Of a DNA stretch of 64,000 bases, positions 46,313 to 59,900 are shown piece by piece. The stretch's first letter is position 1. Every line of letters begins with the position of its first letter. This DNA comes from Mytilus edulis (lineage: Eukaryota; Mollusca; Bivalvia; Mytilida; Mytilidae), in contig NC_092347.1 in NCBI RefSeq assembly GCF_963676685.1, positions 65,544,596 to 65,608,595 of the forward strand, given 5' to 3'. The notes beneath the pieces are model-generated. The model did no database searches. It was given only the letters and a program-made list of their open reading frames with translations, and had not been told where the DNA came from. The translations under genes and the position numbers were made by a program.

Positions 46313-46756
46313 ATGCCCCACCTACGATAGTAGAGGGGCATTATGTTTTCTGGTCTGTGGCTCCGTTCGTCTATGCGTCCGTCTGTGCGTCCGTCCGTTC
46401 AGGTTAAAGTTTTTGGTCAAGGTAGTTTTTGATGAAGCTGAAGTCCAATCAACTTGAAACTTAGTGCACTTGTTGCTTATGATATGATCTTTCTAATTTT
46501 AAAGCCAAATTAGTCTTTAAACCCCAATTTCACGGTCCACTGAACATAATAAATAAAAGTGAGAGTTTCAGGTTAAAGTTTTTGGTCAAGGTAGTTTTTG
46601 ATGAAGTTGAAGTCCAATCAACTTGAAACTTAGTACACATGTTCCATATGATATGATCTTTATAATTTTATTGTCAATTTAGATTTTTTACCCAATTTCA
46701 TGGTCCATTGAACATGAAAAATGATAGTGCGAGTACTTTGGACACATTCTTGTTGT
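46313..46756 (+). repeat. Dispersed bivalve repeat D, with internal duplication
   Basis: It opens tgccccacctacgatagtag and aggggcattatgttttctgg, then cgtccgtctgtgcgtccgtc. The block caggttaaagtttttggtca through cacggtccactgaacat is present twice in tandem (about 46400-46545 and 46569-46715). The end matches 1-117. The frame at 46227 is not a gene. Confidence 0.75.
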
Positions 46757-48214
46757 TTTCATTTTTCAAATTGACAATGCAACAGTTAATGTAAAAATAA
46801 ACGACCAATATCACATTTGTTTTCCTGTTCGTTTTAATTGATTGATTGAAAATAAGTTTTACGACTAAAATTCATGACGACTTATTTTATATTAAGAAGA
46901 ATTAAGTCACAAAGGGTTGAACAACCATCGGAATTCGAGTGAGAGCGACATAAAAAGTCAGAAAAAAAGAATTGAAACAATCTTCTCAAAATGAATTTTT
47001 AATACGACGAGTAACATGATACGCGCTATGTTATAGACAGGAGTAGACTATCATACACACAAACTATGTTTCGTGTGCTGTTTTCACCATTCAAAACAGT
47101 TTTAAAGCATTTTCTATTAACCGTAAATGTATAACCGTAAAACCGTATAGATTAAAAAGAAGCTAACAAATTTTCTCACTTAAACAGAACTATAGATTGC
47201 CATTACATATTCAAACATAACTGTAACAGTAAGGTAATTTGTTTTACTTTTTAAAGCATAGAATGGAATAACCTAAGAGGTACGTAAAATTAGTTTATGT
47301 CTTGTAACACAAGTATCAAGTCATATTTTAAAAAATATTGAAGGATACTAAACAACGGCATTCCTAACTTTACGACCCTTGCATCGTGTAGTAGAAATGG
47401 AAAAAAATATGACAACTTAGCTTGCGCTGGAATATGAAACTGCACAAGAGCTCCCTTGTGCATTGAAGGTGGTCGTGATAACAAGTTCATCTAAAATTTT
47501 AATTATTATTTTTACTGCATCACTACAGCACATTGTAGCTTAAATGTTATCGTCTTTTCAACAAATACATATATCAATGGCAATAATCGGCTTCTATTTT
47601 CCGAATTGTCAACAGGTCCAATCTATATTCCAGCGAACGAGATAATAATACTCTAAATCAATTAAAAAAATATTTGTATCATAATATCGAACCAGTAGAG
47701 ATTAAAAAAACAATATTATCGTTCAAAGTATTTTCTTATCCCATGCATAGATTACCTTAGATGTATTAGGCATTAAACCTGGTACTTTTCATAACTATTC
47801 ACAGATACAATATTTATTTTTGTATTTGTATTTAATGAAAAAAAAAATAGATTGTGTGGTTAATCAAGGTAAGATGTTTTAAATAAAAGCCAAAAGAACG
47901 CATAACTGGAATTTTTATTTTGACATTTTAAATATAGATGACTTATTTGTTAGCTAATGCTTCTGTTTATTGTTTACAAAAATTACTTAACTATCTTTAC
48001 AATCATACAACACTCATTTTTTAGTCAATAAAGTACATCAGGCCAAAATTTGTTTCATATGTGTACTTGTGTTTGACTTGTAACATGTTTTAAGGAAAAT
48101 GATTGCGAATGCTGTATGTATTACGTTTCTATCTAAATTTATTACTGTGTGATACCATACAGCATTTTTTGTTTATAGTGAAAAACATACTACAAAAAGG
48201 AAGAAGTGATCATT
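46757..48214. other. Non-genic spacer
   Basis: The sequence is AT-rich with no recognised gene or repeat. One short reverse frame (47290-47490) shows no family resemblance. Confidence 0.45.
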
Positions 48215-48850
48215 AACCTAAAGTTTGTTTTTTACAATATATTTGTTGAATTTGGAGGTAAGCTTTTCAACAAATTGTCAGCATTCCTATGGGAACAACC
48301 TGTGTGACACTCCGTTCCGACCGCTACTTATTTTTTATATAAGTCGTAGTTTCTTCAGACATTACCACAAAACAAGAAGCTCAAAGAAGCCAGATTATTC
48401 AATTTAACGTTCAGATATAATGATGATGTTCTTTCATCTAACTATCCAAACTTTTCTGATTGGGTTTCATTAATATATTTCCAGGAACTAGAAACTAAAG
48501 ACACAGCAGACACGGCTTGCTCTGTCTCATTTTTAGACTAATACCTCGACATAAGCGGTCATCTAAGTATCAGAATCTATGACAAACGAGATGATTTTAA
48601 TTTTGAAATTAGCCCAACTTAGTAGCAATATACAAACCTCACCTTCATATGGGATATATATTTCCTAACTTATTAAGTATTCAAGAGCTTGCAGCTGCTA
48701 CTCAGACTTTGTAACAGTGTCTGGGTAAATGGTTGATAAACCAGGGGTATGTCAAAGAACGTCTCGTTCGTCTACAAAAAGTTAATCGAAAGATGCAATG
48801 ACCTTGTTGATAAATATTCCGTATCAAATTCACAAATAATGAAGTGTTAC
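48215..48850 (+). pseudogene. Reverse-transcriptase fossil, plus strand
   Basis: Frames are broken, but these are readable: FLWEQPV in place of GIPMGTN; FNLTFRYNDDVLSSNYPNFS (YxDD region, first residues changed); ELETKDTADTACSVSFLD; YDKRDDFNFEI; and, near 48645, SPSYGIYIS followed by a degenerate QLIRYxRA stretch. It belongs to the same family as 24944-26266 but a different subfamily. Confidence 0.7.
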
Positions 48851-48859
48851 TGACATTGT

Positions 48860-49340
48860 CAATTTATAGTATTCTTTTTTTTGTCTTTGTGAATATTACT
48901 GTTTACTGTTTAGTCTATATTTGGTTATGGCTATATTACGTGGCTCGGTACTTATTGATCCCGTCATTGTATTGTTTTGTTATGGTGAACTTGTGTATTC
49001 TTGTCTATGTCTGTATGCCTTCATGTGCTTTTTTGTTGACATATGTGTTTGGTTTTAAAGCGAATAAGATTATAACACAATGTTGACTGATGTATCCTTA
49101 TTTTTGACTTTTTTCCTATTATGTCTGTTTGTTTGATTCAGACATCATTGATTATATAATACATTTTTCTGCGACTTTCATCCAAGTGAGATGTTTAGCT
49201 AGCTATAGCTGTAACAAATCAGGAATATTACAGTTGCTATCCATTTGTTTGATGTGTTTGAGCTTTTGAATTTGCCATTGATTAGGGAAAAAGTAAAATA
49301 AAAAAATTACTGAACTCCGAGGAATATTCAAAACGGAAAG
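48860..49340 (-). repeat. Dispersed bivalve repeat B, minus-strand copy
   Basis: This is the reverse of the 2630-3207 repeat: gttatggtgaa.., attataacacaatgttgact, tagctagctatagctgtaac, cctcgg-type end. The 48844-49086 frame is its shadow. Confidence 0.7.
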
Positions 49341-49439
49341 TTCATATCAACAAAAACAGACAATACATTAAAGAAATACTCATAAAGACAAATAAAGTAA
49401 TACGATGATAAACAACGTAAGTACCAATAATCTGTACCT

Positions 49440-49640
49440 GTGAAGCTGATACGGAATACTTATCTTGTTCCGATGAACCTTTTTGAAAAAGGACGAGACG
49501 TTCTTTGACATACCCCTAGTTTATCAACTTTCTGCCCAGACACTGGTAACTTTTCACAAAGTCTGAGTAGGAACTGCAAATCTTCAATACCGAATAAGTT
49601 GGGAAATGTGTATCCCATATGCAGGTGAAGCTGGTCGGGT
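49440..49640 (-). pseudogene. Reverse-transcriptase fossil, minus strand
   Basis: Reading on the minus strand gives the same SPAYGI.. QLIR.. region as 48645-48830 but inverted (tatgggatacacatttccca, cagttcctactcagactttg, gggtatgtcaaagaacgtct). The plus- and minus-strand copies form an inverted pair about 0.7 kb apart. The open frame 49460-49690 on this strand is out of the ancestral frame in places. Confidence 0.65.
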
Positions 49641-50480
49641 TGTTGTCTCTTTGACACATTCCCCATTTCCATTCTCAATTTTATTTTCAAAGAGTTTGTC
49701 TTTAGTGCCGTGTGGTGACAGTAGAGTTCCTCTCCGTGCTTCAGGTTTATGGTCCCATAATATACTGATAATGGAGTGCGTGTCCGAGCAAGAACTTATA
49801 TATGTTCATTACTTTAGGAATATTTATCAAAACTTAACCATCGCTAACATTTTTAACAATAAAAATCATGGTCACCCTTCTATAGATAACTGTCATGCCA
49901 AAAAATTACTTACGTGTCCCTGTTTTTCCACCAACAACATTAATAATACGGTAAGGTCCGCATTTAATGATCGCATATTTTCTTAAAAAATTTGAAACTG
50001 ATATAACTTCAAAAACAAATACATTTTTGTATTATTGCCTCGCATGCGACAATTTTAAACCGGGATGCGATATTCAGTACGTAGGTGAAACTGGACACTC
50101 TTTATCTAAACGCATGCAAGAACACCTTTATTATTTCAAAAGACCCAATTTTACATGTATATTGCTTCTAAGGTGGGGGGAATTGATAATTTCAAAATTA
50201 TAATCATCTCGGTTATGTAGATTCTGGTACTGAGATGACTGTGAATGTCCCATTCGAGGCATAAGTCTAAAAATGAGGCAGAAAAAGCGGTTTCTGTAAT
50301 TTCTTTCATTTCTAGTTCTGAGAGAGATATGAATGGAACCCAATCAGAAAAGTTTATGAAAAGAACATTTTCGGTATATCTGAATTTGAAATTAAAAAAG
50401 CCTGGATTTTTTTATCTTCTTCTTTTTGACAAGTATATGAAAATAGGAAGAGGAGAGGCGCACAGTTCGTTCAAATAGGA
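49630..50480 (+). pseudogene. Retroelement tail plus GIY-YIG-like endonuclease fragment
   Basis: At 49630-49687 is the 3' tail shared with the insertion in esterase copy 2 (ggtcgggttgttgtctcttt). Downstream, at 49967-50160, a frame reads TNTFLYYCLACDNFKPGCDI, QYVGETGHSLSKRMQEHLYY. This resembles the GIY-YIG endonuclease core (YxxxC.., QYVGET..L..R...H) attached to Penelope-like reverse transcriptases. It is broken on both sides. The family call is inference from the motif. Confidence 0.55.
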
Positions 50481-53400
50481 ATGCAGACAATGTGTTGAAA
50501 AAGTATCCAAATTCACTAGACATGCAGTCAATAAGAAACTTCAGCATTTTTGACCACTTTTGTTTCTGTGAAGCATGATTGTTTTATCGTTTGTTCACTT
50601 CAATGTATTAAAAAAAATATGACGTTTGGTATCCCAAAGTAATGAATTTATAGCGTATGCTATCACTTTTATGTTAAAAACCGTTGTGAATTATTTATAT
50701 TTATATCTTTTAGACGACTTTTCAATTTAACATGGGGAGTGGGGGAATACAGGGTAGAAAATTAAGCTTTGATAGAACTAATTTCAGAAAAAGATCTAGA
50801 TTTAAAACTATCTAGTCGTTCTTTAGGTTTTTTTTTTTAAATCCACATATGTTTAATACCACTACGGGAGCAAACAGCTTCACAGTATTTTTGTAGACCC
50901 TCTTTCACTGCGGACAGAATTTTTGTCAATCTAATGGTCGGTCATTCACACAGTTTTTTCAACTTATGAATGCGACGTTTTATCAGAACAAGATGGATGT
51001 AACCCATTCTGACAAAGTGTCCAGTTCAACTTCTTCTCTTTTAGCCTAATGGGCTACGTTTATTCTGTAACATTTAAGTTTTTAGTAAAATCGAGGAGTC
51101 GTTAACCCGATATTACATGTCTTACACGTTCTCCTTTTTTCCTTTTTGTTCACAAGAAGAAATCATAGGTAGCAAGTGTCTTTAAATAGTTGAATACAGT
51201 AACGCAACATGGATTTAATTGATAAAAAGTATCTGAATTTTCAAAGTAGTAATAACCTTTTGGCTGAACATGTGTCAAATTAGGGGTATCCCGGAGGATA
51301 TTCTGTTGAACACACAAATCAAATGAAGACTTTCCGTTTTGAATTTTTCTCGGAGTTCTGTATTTATGTTATTTTACTGTTAGAAATATAAAGGCTGTGG
51401 ATTTTCTATAAATTTTTCATGTATTTAGAAATAAATCAACAAAAAGGTATACATAATACAAACGATCATTATATAAAAAAGCAGAATCAATTATTACAAT
51501 AACAAAGTTACGCTAAAATCAATCAAAATCGCACAATTGGATAAATTTTTTAATTCTTATCTTACCTATTGAAAATCCTAAAGGTTTGCATGGCCATGAA
51601 AATATGTAATTTATCTAAAGGCATTTTTTTAATCTATAATACTTAAGTCATGCTATCTTCAAATACACATCATGTTGTTTAACTGAAAAATACAAAGTAT
51701 ACTCTCTATTAAATGTTTTCGACAATTTTATGAAGCATTGAAGGTAACATATCTTGTTTAAAAAGAAAGTACAGCAGAGTGTTGTCAGAGTCTTGTATTT
51801 AAATCAGGTTTTATAAAGAAACTTATCTATTTCAGTTAACTCCCCTCTTTGAAAACCAAACTTCTTAAAAACAGAAAACAACATTGTAATATCATTTTCT
51901 ATGTTTTCTATGCCTATGTCTACTTCTGTACCAACCTTGACCTCATTACTGAAGTCAAGTTACATGTGTAAGGGAAAAGATAGACTAGTGAGCTATCTTC
52001 AAATGTACATCCATAGAATAACATTAGGTTCAGACCTTATCTTGAGTAAAAAAAATCAAAAATCAAAATCTCAAATAATTATATACACATTACATTGTCC
52101 TTACCCGGAACAGTTTATTCCTTTATCTGTGCCCATAGGTATGTATAAATGTTCATAATAAAATTTAAAAGATTTACAACGATCAATACTTTTAAACTTG
52201 AGTCACGACTTGTATCTCACGTTGAGATATAACAATATGAATATATTTGTTTTAATCATTGTAATAATATACAGAACATATATATATCCGTTGACAATTT
52301 CTTCTATACTATACGTTCTTCTTTCATCTAACTTAGAATTACAATAAAACATTGACAACAAAAACATCATTTCACCTTGCCAAAAATAAATAAACTTTAT
52401 ATTCCAAAATTAACGAAGGATCGACAATTTAGCTAGCATTTTATAATTCAAAATATTTCGTTCCGATTGTGTTTTTAAATTACAGTTACTATATTAAAAC
52501 GATATCTGTTCTATTAATATGGCCAACACCTTACCTAATCACCCCGAAAAGACAATTCTGAACATTTTGAAAAATTTAAGCAAAGACAAATTATTACAAA
52601 TAATATGAGTAATTTTAAAGCTTTTTACGATGCACGGGCTATATAATATGTATCAGCACTGCTGGTGTATTTTAATTTAGACACAAATTTCATGCAAAGA
52701 GACTCAAGACATATTTAAAGAAAGATGACTCGGCAGGTTATTGATTTAAAATTTGCAACTAAATTCTTTTTTTTTTTACCTATGGATGGAGGTTTACAGT
52801 TTACGTTTTTTCTGTGCCCTGGAATTCTTTCCATTGAAGGTATTTGTAAAAGTAAATCAGTACATAAATGTAAGTAGCATGCAAATAGTTCTGTCAGCTT
52901 TATAATCCGCACACATGTCTGTACTTAAAAAAAAACCATTCTGTTTATCAAAATAACGTTACATATCTGTCAGACTGAATAAATTGTTATTCAGTTTTCT
53001 TATGTTATTTTGTTCAAAACCGCAAGATACCCAAATGCAGTTCCGAAAAGAGCCCTCTGTTAAGAAATATCAGGAAAATGAGATGTCTTCAATAACAGTT
53101 AATGTCATAACTAGGAAATGTTACTGTAATTTTTATTGCATTAATATACCATGGCAAAATCGAGCACTTCCAATGTCTGAATTTGATTAAAAAATTATAT
53201 GCAAAAGAAACATCATTAGGTTTTGCAAAAAAACTTTTGTCTTATCCAGTTTCTTAAAATTTCAATTTGTCGTAACATTTTGAGAATTATGTTGAGATAT
53301 GCCATAACCAGAAGCTATGAAAATAGTTCTGTCAGCTTCATAATTCACATATTTGTTTGTATTTCTACTATTAAGCATTCACAATCTTTTTATACCTAAA

Positions 53401-53902
53401 AAATTGTTCGGTTTGCAAATTTTAGCGAGAAAATTTCTTTAACCCTTAAGAATATATCCGCTTTTCGGTGTTCTAGTTTCAAAAGGTTTATATATATATA
53501 TATATATATTACATTGAAGTTAACGCAACAATACATAATTATAATAGTTTACAATATCTAACAAAACATCCTTGTTTCCATCAATTGTATTTACAAATGA
53601 AGGTTTAAACAAATATAAACTTCTAGGGTGATATCAGTTTTTCGAAATCAATATAAGATATTTTCCAAAAAAGACGATTTACTTAACCATAAAATTCACA
53701 TGTAACTTCTTAACTACACCTGAAAGTAGTTGAAAACCGGAAATATTTAGAAGCTTTCAAACTTTTTTTTAAATAGGAAAGTAATTTAAAAGAAAAGACA
53801 GAGGAAGACGTTAGCATAGAGTTAATTCTCCCTATGGCAGTGTTATGCGATAACTGTTAAACAAATTTGGATATGCATGCGTCTGCAATTACACGGAATA
53901 AA
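50481..53902. other. Large spacer, nothing recognised
   Basis: A fragment of repeat B in reverse lies near 51290-51370 (tttccgttttgaatttttct) and a (TA)n run at 53488-53509. The frames at 51901-52158 and 52984-53190 show no family resemblance and no convincing splice context. This region is immediately upstream of the Ig gene, so it should contain its promoter, but no element can be named. Confidence 0.45.
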
Positions 53903-53957
53903 ATGTGGTTTTATGTCAGCATTGTATTTGCGACGCAGTTAATGATTTATTGGCGAG
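53903..53957 (+). CDS. Ig gene exon 1: start codon and signal peptide
   Basis: It encodes MWFYVSIVFATQLMIYWR plus one base, followed by donor GTATTA. The run is hydrophobic, of signal-peptide length, and ends in phase 1, matching the acceptor at 55251 so that the join reads ..WRADAQT. It is too short for an ORF scan. Support comes from phase, hydrophobicity and donor only. Confidence 0.6.
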
Positions 53958-56900
53958 GTATTATAAATTAAACGTAGATTTTATTTTCTTAGGAATTTTT
54001 TCTGGTTTGTTCTGTATCGAATAATTTACATTTTCTAATATATTTTGAATTAAAATAATATGAGTTTAATATTCATGTGATTTCATTGATTTTGATTCTG
54101 TATACAAAATATGATATATCAAAATATATTATGTTCAAATATTAAATGTTTAATTTAATCTCTTTTTACAATGCTTCATATAAATTTTAAAAAATCAATA
54201 TTGCGCCTATTTACATTTGTATTTGCTACACAACACACGTGAAATAAGTATACTGGTTCATGGCAGGTTGCAAACTGCGAATACAGGAGGTCTTCCTTGT
54301 TTCACTAAAGACTTAAATAAAGAATAATAATGTAACACATAACCAATTAGAAGTAAGAACAAGGGCGGCTCAAAGTCCGAAAAATTAGTGAAGGGGTGGT
54401 TACATGTTTTCTCGCAAACTATTACTTTGTAAAGTATCACATTAAAAATCCTGCTTAATTCAATGGTGTAGTACATAATTCGTTACTAGATAACTTGGAT
54501 GCTTATATTAGTGGTTTTTGAACCTGTTAAAAGTTTTAATTTTTCTATCCTATAACCCCTTTAATTCATATCCTTATTAAGAAAACAATCACGCACCGAA
54601 TTAAACTGGCATTTAAAAAGTCAGAATGTGAATATAATGTTATATATATTCAAACCCTTTAAGGTAATTGTTAGTAACAACAAACTCAAAAACTATGTCA
54701 ATTGGATCTGTATTGATAGTTTTTAGTATGACTGCCCTTTAATTTTAACTATAGAACATGTTGATTCGCTTTGGAGATTGTGTATATCGTCAAGTTATTG
54801 GAATTCCAATAGGAACTAACTGTGCACCACTTATTGTTGACCTGTTTCTGTATTGTCGAGAGTTTCAATTTATGACCAAAATAAACAAAGACTCATCGAT
54901 GCAACATCTCATACAAAAAGTAATAATAATACTTTGAGATATATGGATGATATCTTGACGACTTAAGTATGTACACTAAAGAAATTTATCCTGTTGAACT
55001 AACTTTAAAATAAAGCTATACTAACAATGAACACTGCCCTTTCCTGGGTCATGATATCTATATCATTATAAACGAGAAGTCAAAGCAAAAATTATGATAA
55101 AAGAGATGATTTTTCATTTCCTATTATTAATTATCCATTTTTGATGGCGACATGTTTAAAAATTTAAAAAAAAATCATTAGTTCCAAACAGTTAAGGTTG
55201 TAAACATCTCATTTTCAATATAAAATTTCATACATTTTATATATTATTAGCTGACGCACAAACTGCAACAATGTATCCTCCCACACCAGCATATGTGGAT
55301 ATCAAGAAGCAAAGCACGTTTATGTGCAACGCATCAGTACAGAACAACTGGAGAAGTACCTCATTCTATGACGAGACAAACAGTGGTGGTGTACCAAGTG
55401 TAGGCTTGTTTTACAAAGATTCCACCGGTTGTCAAATAAGTGCTGTTTCATCTACCAAATATAACGCATCATGTGATTCTTCAAAAGGAGAATTTAATTT
55501 AACAATTCTATCTGTTGATGAAAATTATCACAACAAATTTATCCGCTGTACAACACAATATGGAGTCGGGTCTCCATCTGACGTATTTGCCAGTGCAAAA
55601 ACAGTCATTTTCGTAAGAGGTAAGCAAATATAACTTTTGTAAGTTTCAGTCGATTTTTGTGACTTCGTTCCCTCTATGTATGGTACAATATATGATTTTT
55701 TATATATGATTGTAGTGGTATATTCATCTTTGTCGAAGTTATCTATCTATGTATAAATGAATACAACAAATTCATTGAATGACGTTACAGTTGTTTTATT
55801 ACTTGATGGGGTTACACATTTTTGAATGTTATAACCAAAATCTCTTTTTAATGAATAACAAGAAGTGAGTATCACAAATATCAAAGGGACAAATCGATTA
55901 AAACCAATGTCAACCAATTAAATGAAATAATTATACAACAAAGTTTCAGACTACATATTTATGTATTTATAAAATGAGTTTATTAATAGTTTAATGATGG
56001 TGATATTTTTTTTCTCTTCAATACAATAATGAGGAAATTTTTAAAAAGATTATAACTTTTTTTTCTATTACGGGTGTTTTTTTGTATGACTTTTACTACC
56101 GGAAACTTTTTTTAAAGATATTAGCTTATTGTAAGTATCATTCCGCTTTCGATATTTAATCGACAAGGAAGAAATTTTTTAATCTGTGATTTATAGCATG
56201 GTATTGTCAATATTGGCCCTGATGTAATCAATGTAATCCCATATCGAAACTGAAAATACTGTAAATTCCGATAAATGGAGAAAAAAACCGATATAATTTT
56301 CTATTCATCACTTTTAAGTGGTCTGATCATGGGTTTCATTTTGACGTATGACGAAAACCAATCGTATGTTTTAAAGTGTCGTTTGTAGCTTGCATAACAT
56401 TCAAATGCAAAACTTACGGTGGGAATGGGGACTCTTAATCTAAATCACCTTAAAGACGCTAAAATAAGGGAGGCAACCTTTATACATTGTTTTAATGGAG
56501 AGTAACCGCACTAACATGTTAATAAGTTATTTTTACACGTCATGATACATGAGTCAATACGGTATTAGTTCCAAAGACTAAATGAAATAAAAATTATGGG
56601 TCTGAAAGCTGCATTGTCATTGGTTAGATCAACTTCCGAAGAGAAAGATGAACAAACAATTAAAGATAAAACACCATTTAATAAAGTTCATGCGTCCAAC
56701 GCATTTTTCTATTTGTAACGTCATCGTTATACTCTAAGTCGAATATTTGAAGGCAAAGGCTGTTTATGAACAGAAACAGTCGGAGGAATTAAATGGGCAA
56801 CATAAATATAGAACTTATTGCAAAATCCATCTAAGGTCAACTTTCCCTTGTGGATATGAATCCTAGAGTGCATTTCTTTCTAACACAAACGATACAAACG

Positions 56901-59900
56901 GTTCAGCGATCACACATTTATATCATTTGTTTCTAACATACGTTTGCAAAGTCTGCATACACTTTGACAAACTATACACTAGCTAAAATTGCGACCAGTT
57001 TATCCTTCGTCGTTTGTTAGTACAAACGCTGTATTTCTTTCTATCTTTAACTTTGAATTAATTATCTCTTCTTATTTTCCCAGCTAAAAATGAATTCTAA
57101 AAAAACAGGTATAATCCAGATTGTCATACTTAATACAAAGTAACTCAAAACAATGTCAACACTTACTAAAATTAGGTATATTAGGTCTATTCCCTCCTTT
57201 CTTTCGGTGCTGCTCATATATTTTAATCTGATAAAGACGAAGAACGTTTCTGACTATACAATTAGCAAAATATATATGCACAAAAGTCCTGTGTGTCTAA
57301 AACATCTTATGCAGAAGCTTTTTTCCCGTGTTATAAGTTAACTTTGTTTACATTTTTGAATATTTTAATTTATAATCGGACAACAAGTTATGTTACAAAT
57401 GATGTTAGTACTGATTTTGAAGTTCTGACTACTGAGCTGATGCTGTCCTCGACAAAATGCTTGAGGGGTGATAAATTACTAGATATTGACCAAGTGCTTT
57501 GAATAATGAAAACAACACCGTATAAACAGACTGATGAGTACATAAGTACGGATATTTATGATTTGACTTTTTTATTTGTTAGTGAACTAGCTGACAAATC
57601 TTATACAATGATAGACAAACAAAAGAGTAACAAAAACACGCACGCAAATATGTTTACCAATTTACTTGTTTATGAACTAGATTGACTAGATAATTTTAAA
57701 CACGGTAAACAATTGCATTTTCGGAATTTTTTTTAATCTCATCATTGCGTTGATGGTCAGTGGAGTGTACACAAATCTAAACAATTTGTTTTGAAAATAT
57801 TTTTTATAGCATGTCATTTATTTTACAAATGAACAACAAAAGATTGATATGACCTCTCTCTTCGATACAAATAAAATTCAAAAATATTGAATATTGAATT
57901 TTTATAATTATAAAACGATATTTTGATTAACGAATTTTGTTTCATTTTGGCGTGATTAATTTTGACATTTGCTGTATATCGATGATACAATAACGAACAA
58001 AAAAACCAAACACCAAATCCTAATATATTTTCGAAACAATATAACTATATAAATATTTGCATGCAGACAATTATTGTCAACGTCCTATGATCAGTGATTA
58101 GTCATGGTTATATATAATTAAAGAATCATGCTACACTTTATTATGATTAACACCACAACTGATTTAACTGTTTTATTAGTTTTCAGTACACTTTTCGTCA
58201 TATCTCGATACGGTCAAAACGAGAATGTTCTGTTTTCGAACATTTTCGGCGTCGGCTTCAACAATATGTTTAAGTGTGTGATTATTTTACTTTCATAGGC
58301 ACTTCTTATGGTTAATTGATTTGGTATGCACTTCTATTAACATTATTACTACTTATTTCCAAAGTTTGAGCGCAGTCACTTGTAGAAGGTCACCTATATT
58401 TGGTTTGCATTTGTTTAACCATAAACACCTTTCGTATTCATGGAGATTATTTGGCCCTGACCACTAATAGTTTGTTATATGCTTGAATGCTTATCAAAGA
58501 TGTTTTAAGAAGAGTTCAAAGGTACCCTTTAGTTTTCACGAAACCGACATCATTCAGGCATTTTCAAACTTTAGTTGGCACCAAAAATAGTGCTTTGAAA
58601 TTTATGTGTTTCACTTGTTGACACATCTTTCTGGATGTTTGTGGGAAGTTTGGTTTGCCTTTAAAACGTCCTATACCATGCCTGGAATATGGCATTTGTT
58701 ATCAAATAATTCGTTTCTATGTATGTTAGCGTATGGTTTTTGTTGCACTTCGGTGTTCCTGTTGTTCCTTTGTTTTCCTCTTATAGTTGATATGTATCAC
58801 TTGGTTTTGGTTTGTAACCCGGGTTTGTTTTTTATCAATCGATTTATGACTTTTGAACACCGGAATACTACTGTTGGCTTTGATATAATCACATTACTTT
58901 TTTGCATTAATATTTTCACGGAAATATCAGACTGGCAAAACAGTTATTGTTATTTTTTTGCTTCAATAATAAAATACCGCTTTGTCTTTAGTTTCAGATT
59001 TATTTTTATACTTCCATACTTTTCTCTATATCAGAGATGTTATTTAGAAACCATTTGATGAAAACTGAATTTTAATAGAAACACGTGCATACCAAACCGA
59101 CCATGAAAATAATTTTGATATCTTTCTTTTCCGTTTGTTTCAGTTCCAATAACTGATGTACTAATCTCAAATACCAGCATAACAAGCGATGTGACACGTG
59201 ACATAACAATAAAATGTATAGTCAAAAGTAGACCAGCTGCATCAATTTCTTGGATTATCATAAACTCTGAAGGAGCCATACAAAATGTATCTGTGACATC
59301 CTCTTCAACTGTTATCAATGATGTATCAGGAATAACAGTATCCAGTCTACTTACCTACCGGTTTAAAGCATCAGACAATGGCGCGTTTTTATATTGTTCT
59401 GCTGATAACACCATAACTTCAAGAAATTCTTCTCGTGTTAATCTAAATATATATTGTAAGTATCTGTGTACCTGATCTGGTAAATAACAGTTAATGTAGC
59501 AACCCTCGAGAGAACAACATATGTCCTTTAAATGCATGTTGCATTCGAATAACATATGTTTATGATTGAAAAAAAAACCCAACAACATGGTAATATCACC
59601 TCCTCTTTCTTTCGGCTTTTATAAATGTGTAAGGTATACAGCTGTTGCCTTTATTTACACTTAAGGAAAAACAAAAACTAGGCAACGACAGATAGCACTA
59701 TGTATCAGTTATTAGTAATGGTTAAAAGAATCATGTTACAATGTATGCTATTTAAAACTACAATTGATTTCAGCTGTTTTATTAATTTTCAGTAGTTTTC
59801 GTCATATCTCGGGAATATGGTGTTCTGTGTTCGACAGCGTCGGAATCAACAATTTGTTTTAGTTCGTAATAAAGAACATTTTTTTACCCATTTAATGAAC

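Noticed and set aside
51901-52158. 85-codon plus-strand frame as a new gene
   Set aside because: No family resemblance, no clear splice sites or start context, and composition like the surrounding spacer.
58606-59058. 150-codon plus-strand frame in the Ig gene intron
   Set aside because: It reads the reverse of repeat A; hydrophobic low-complexity content and no splice or family support.
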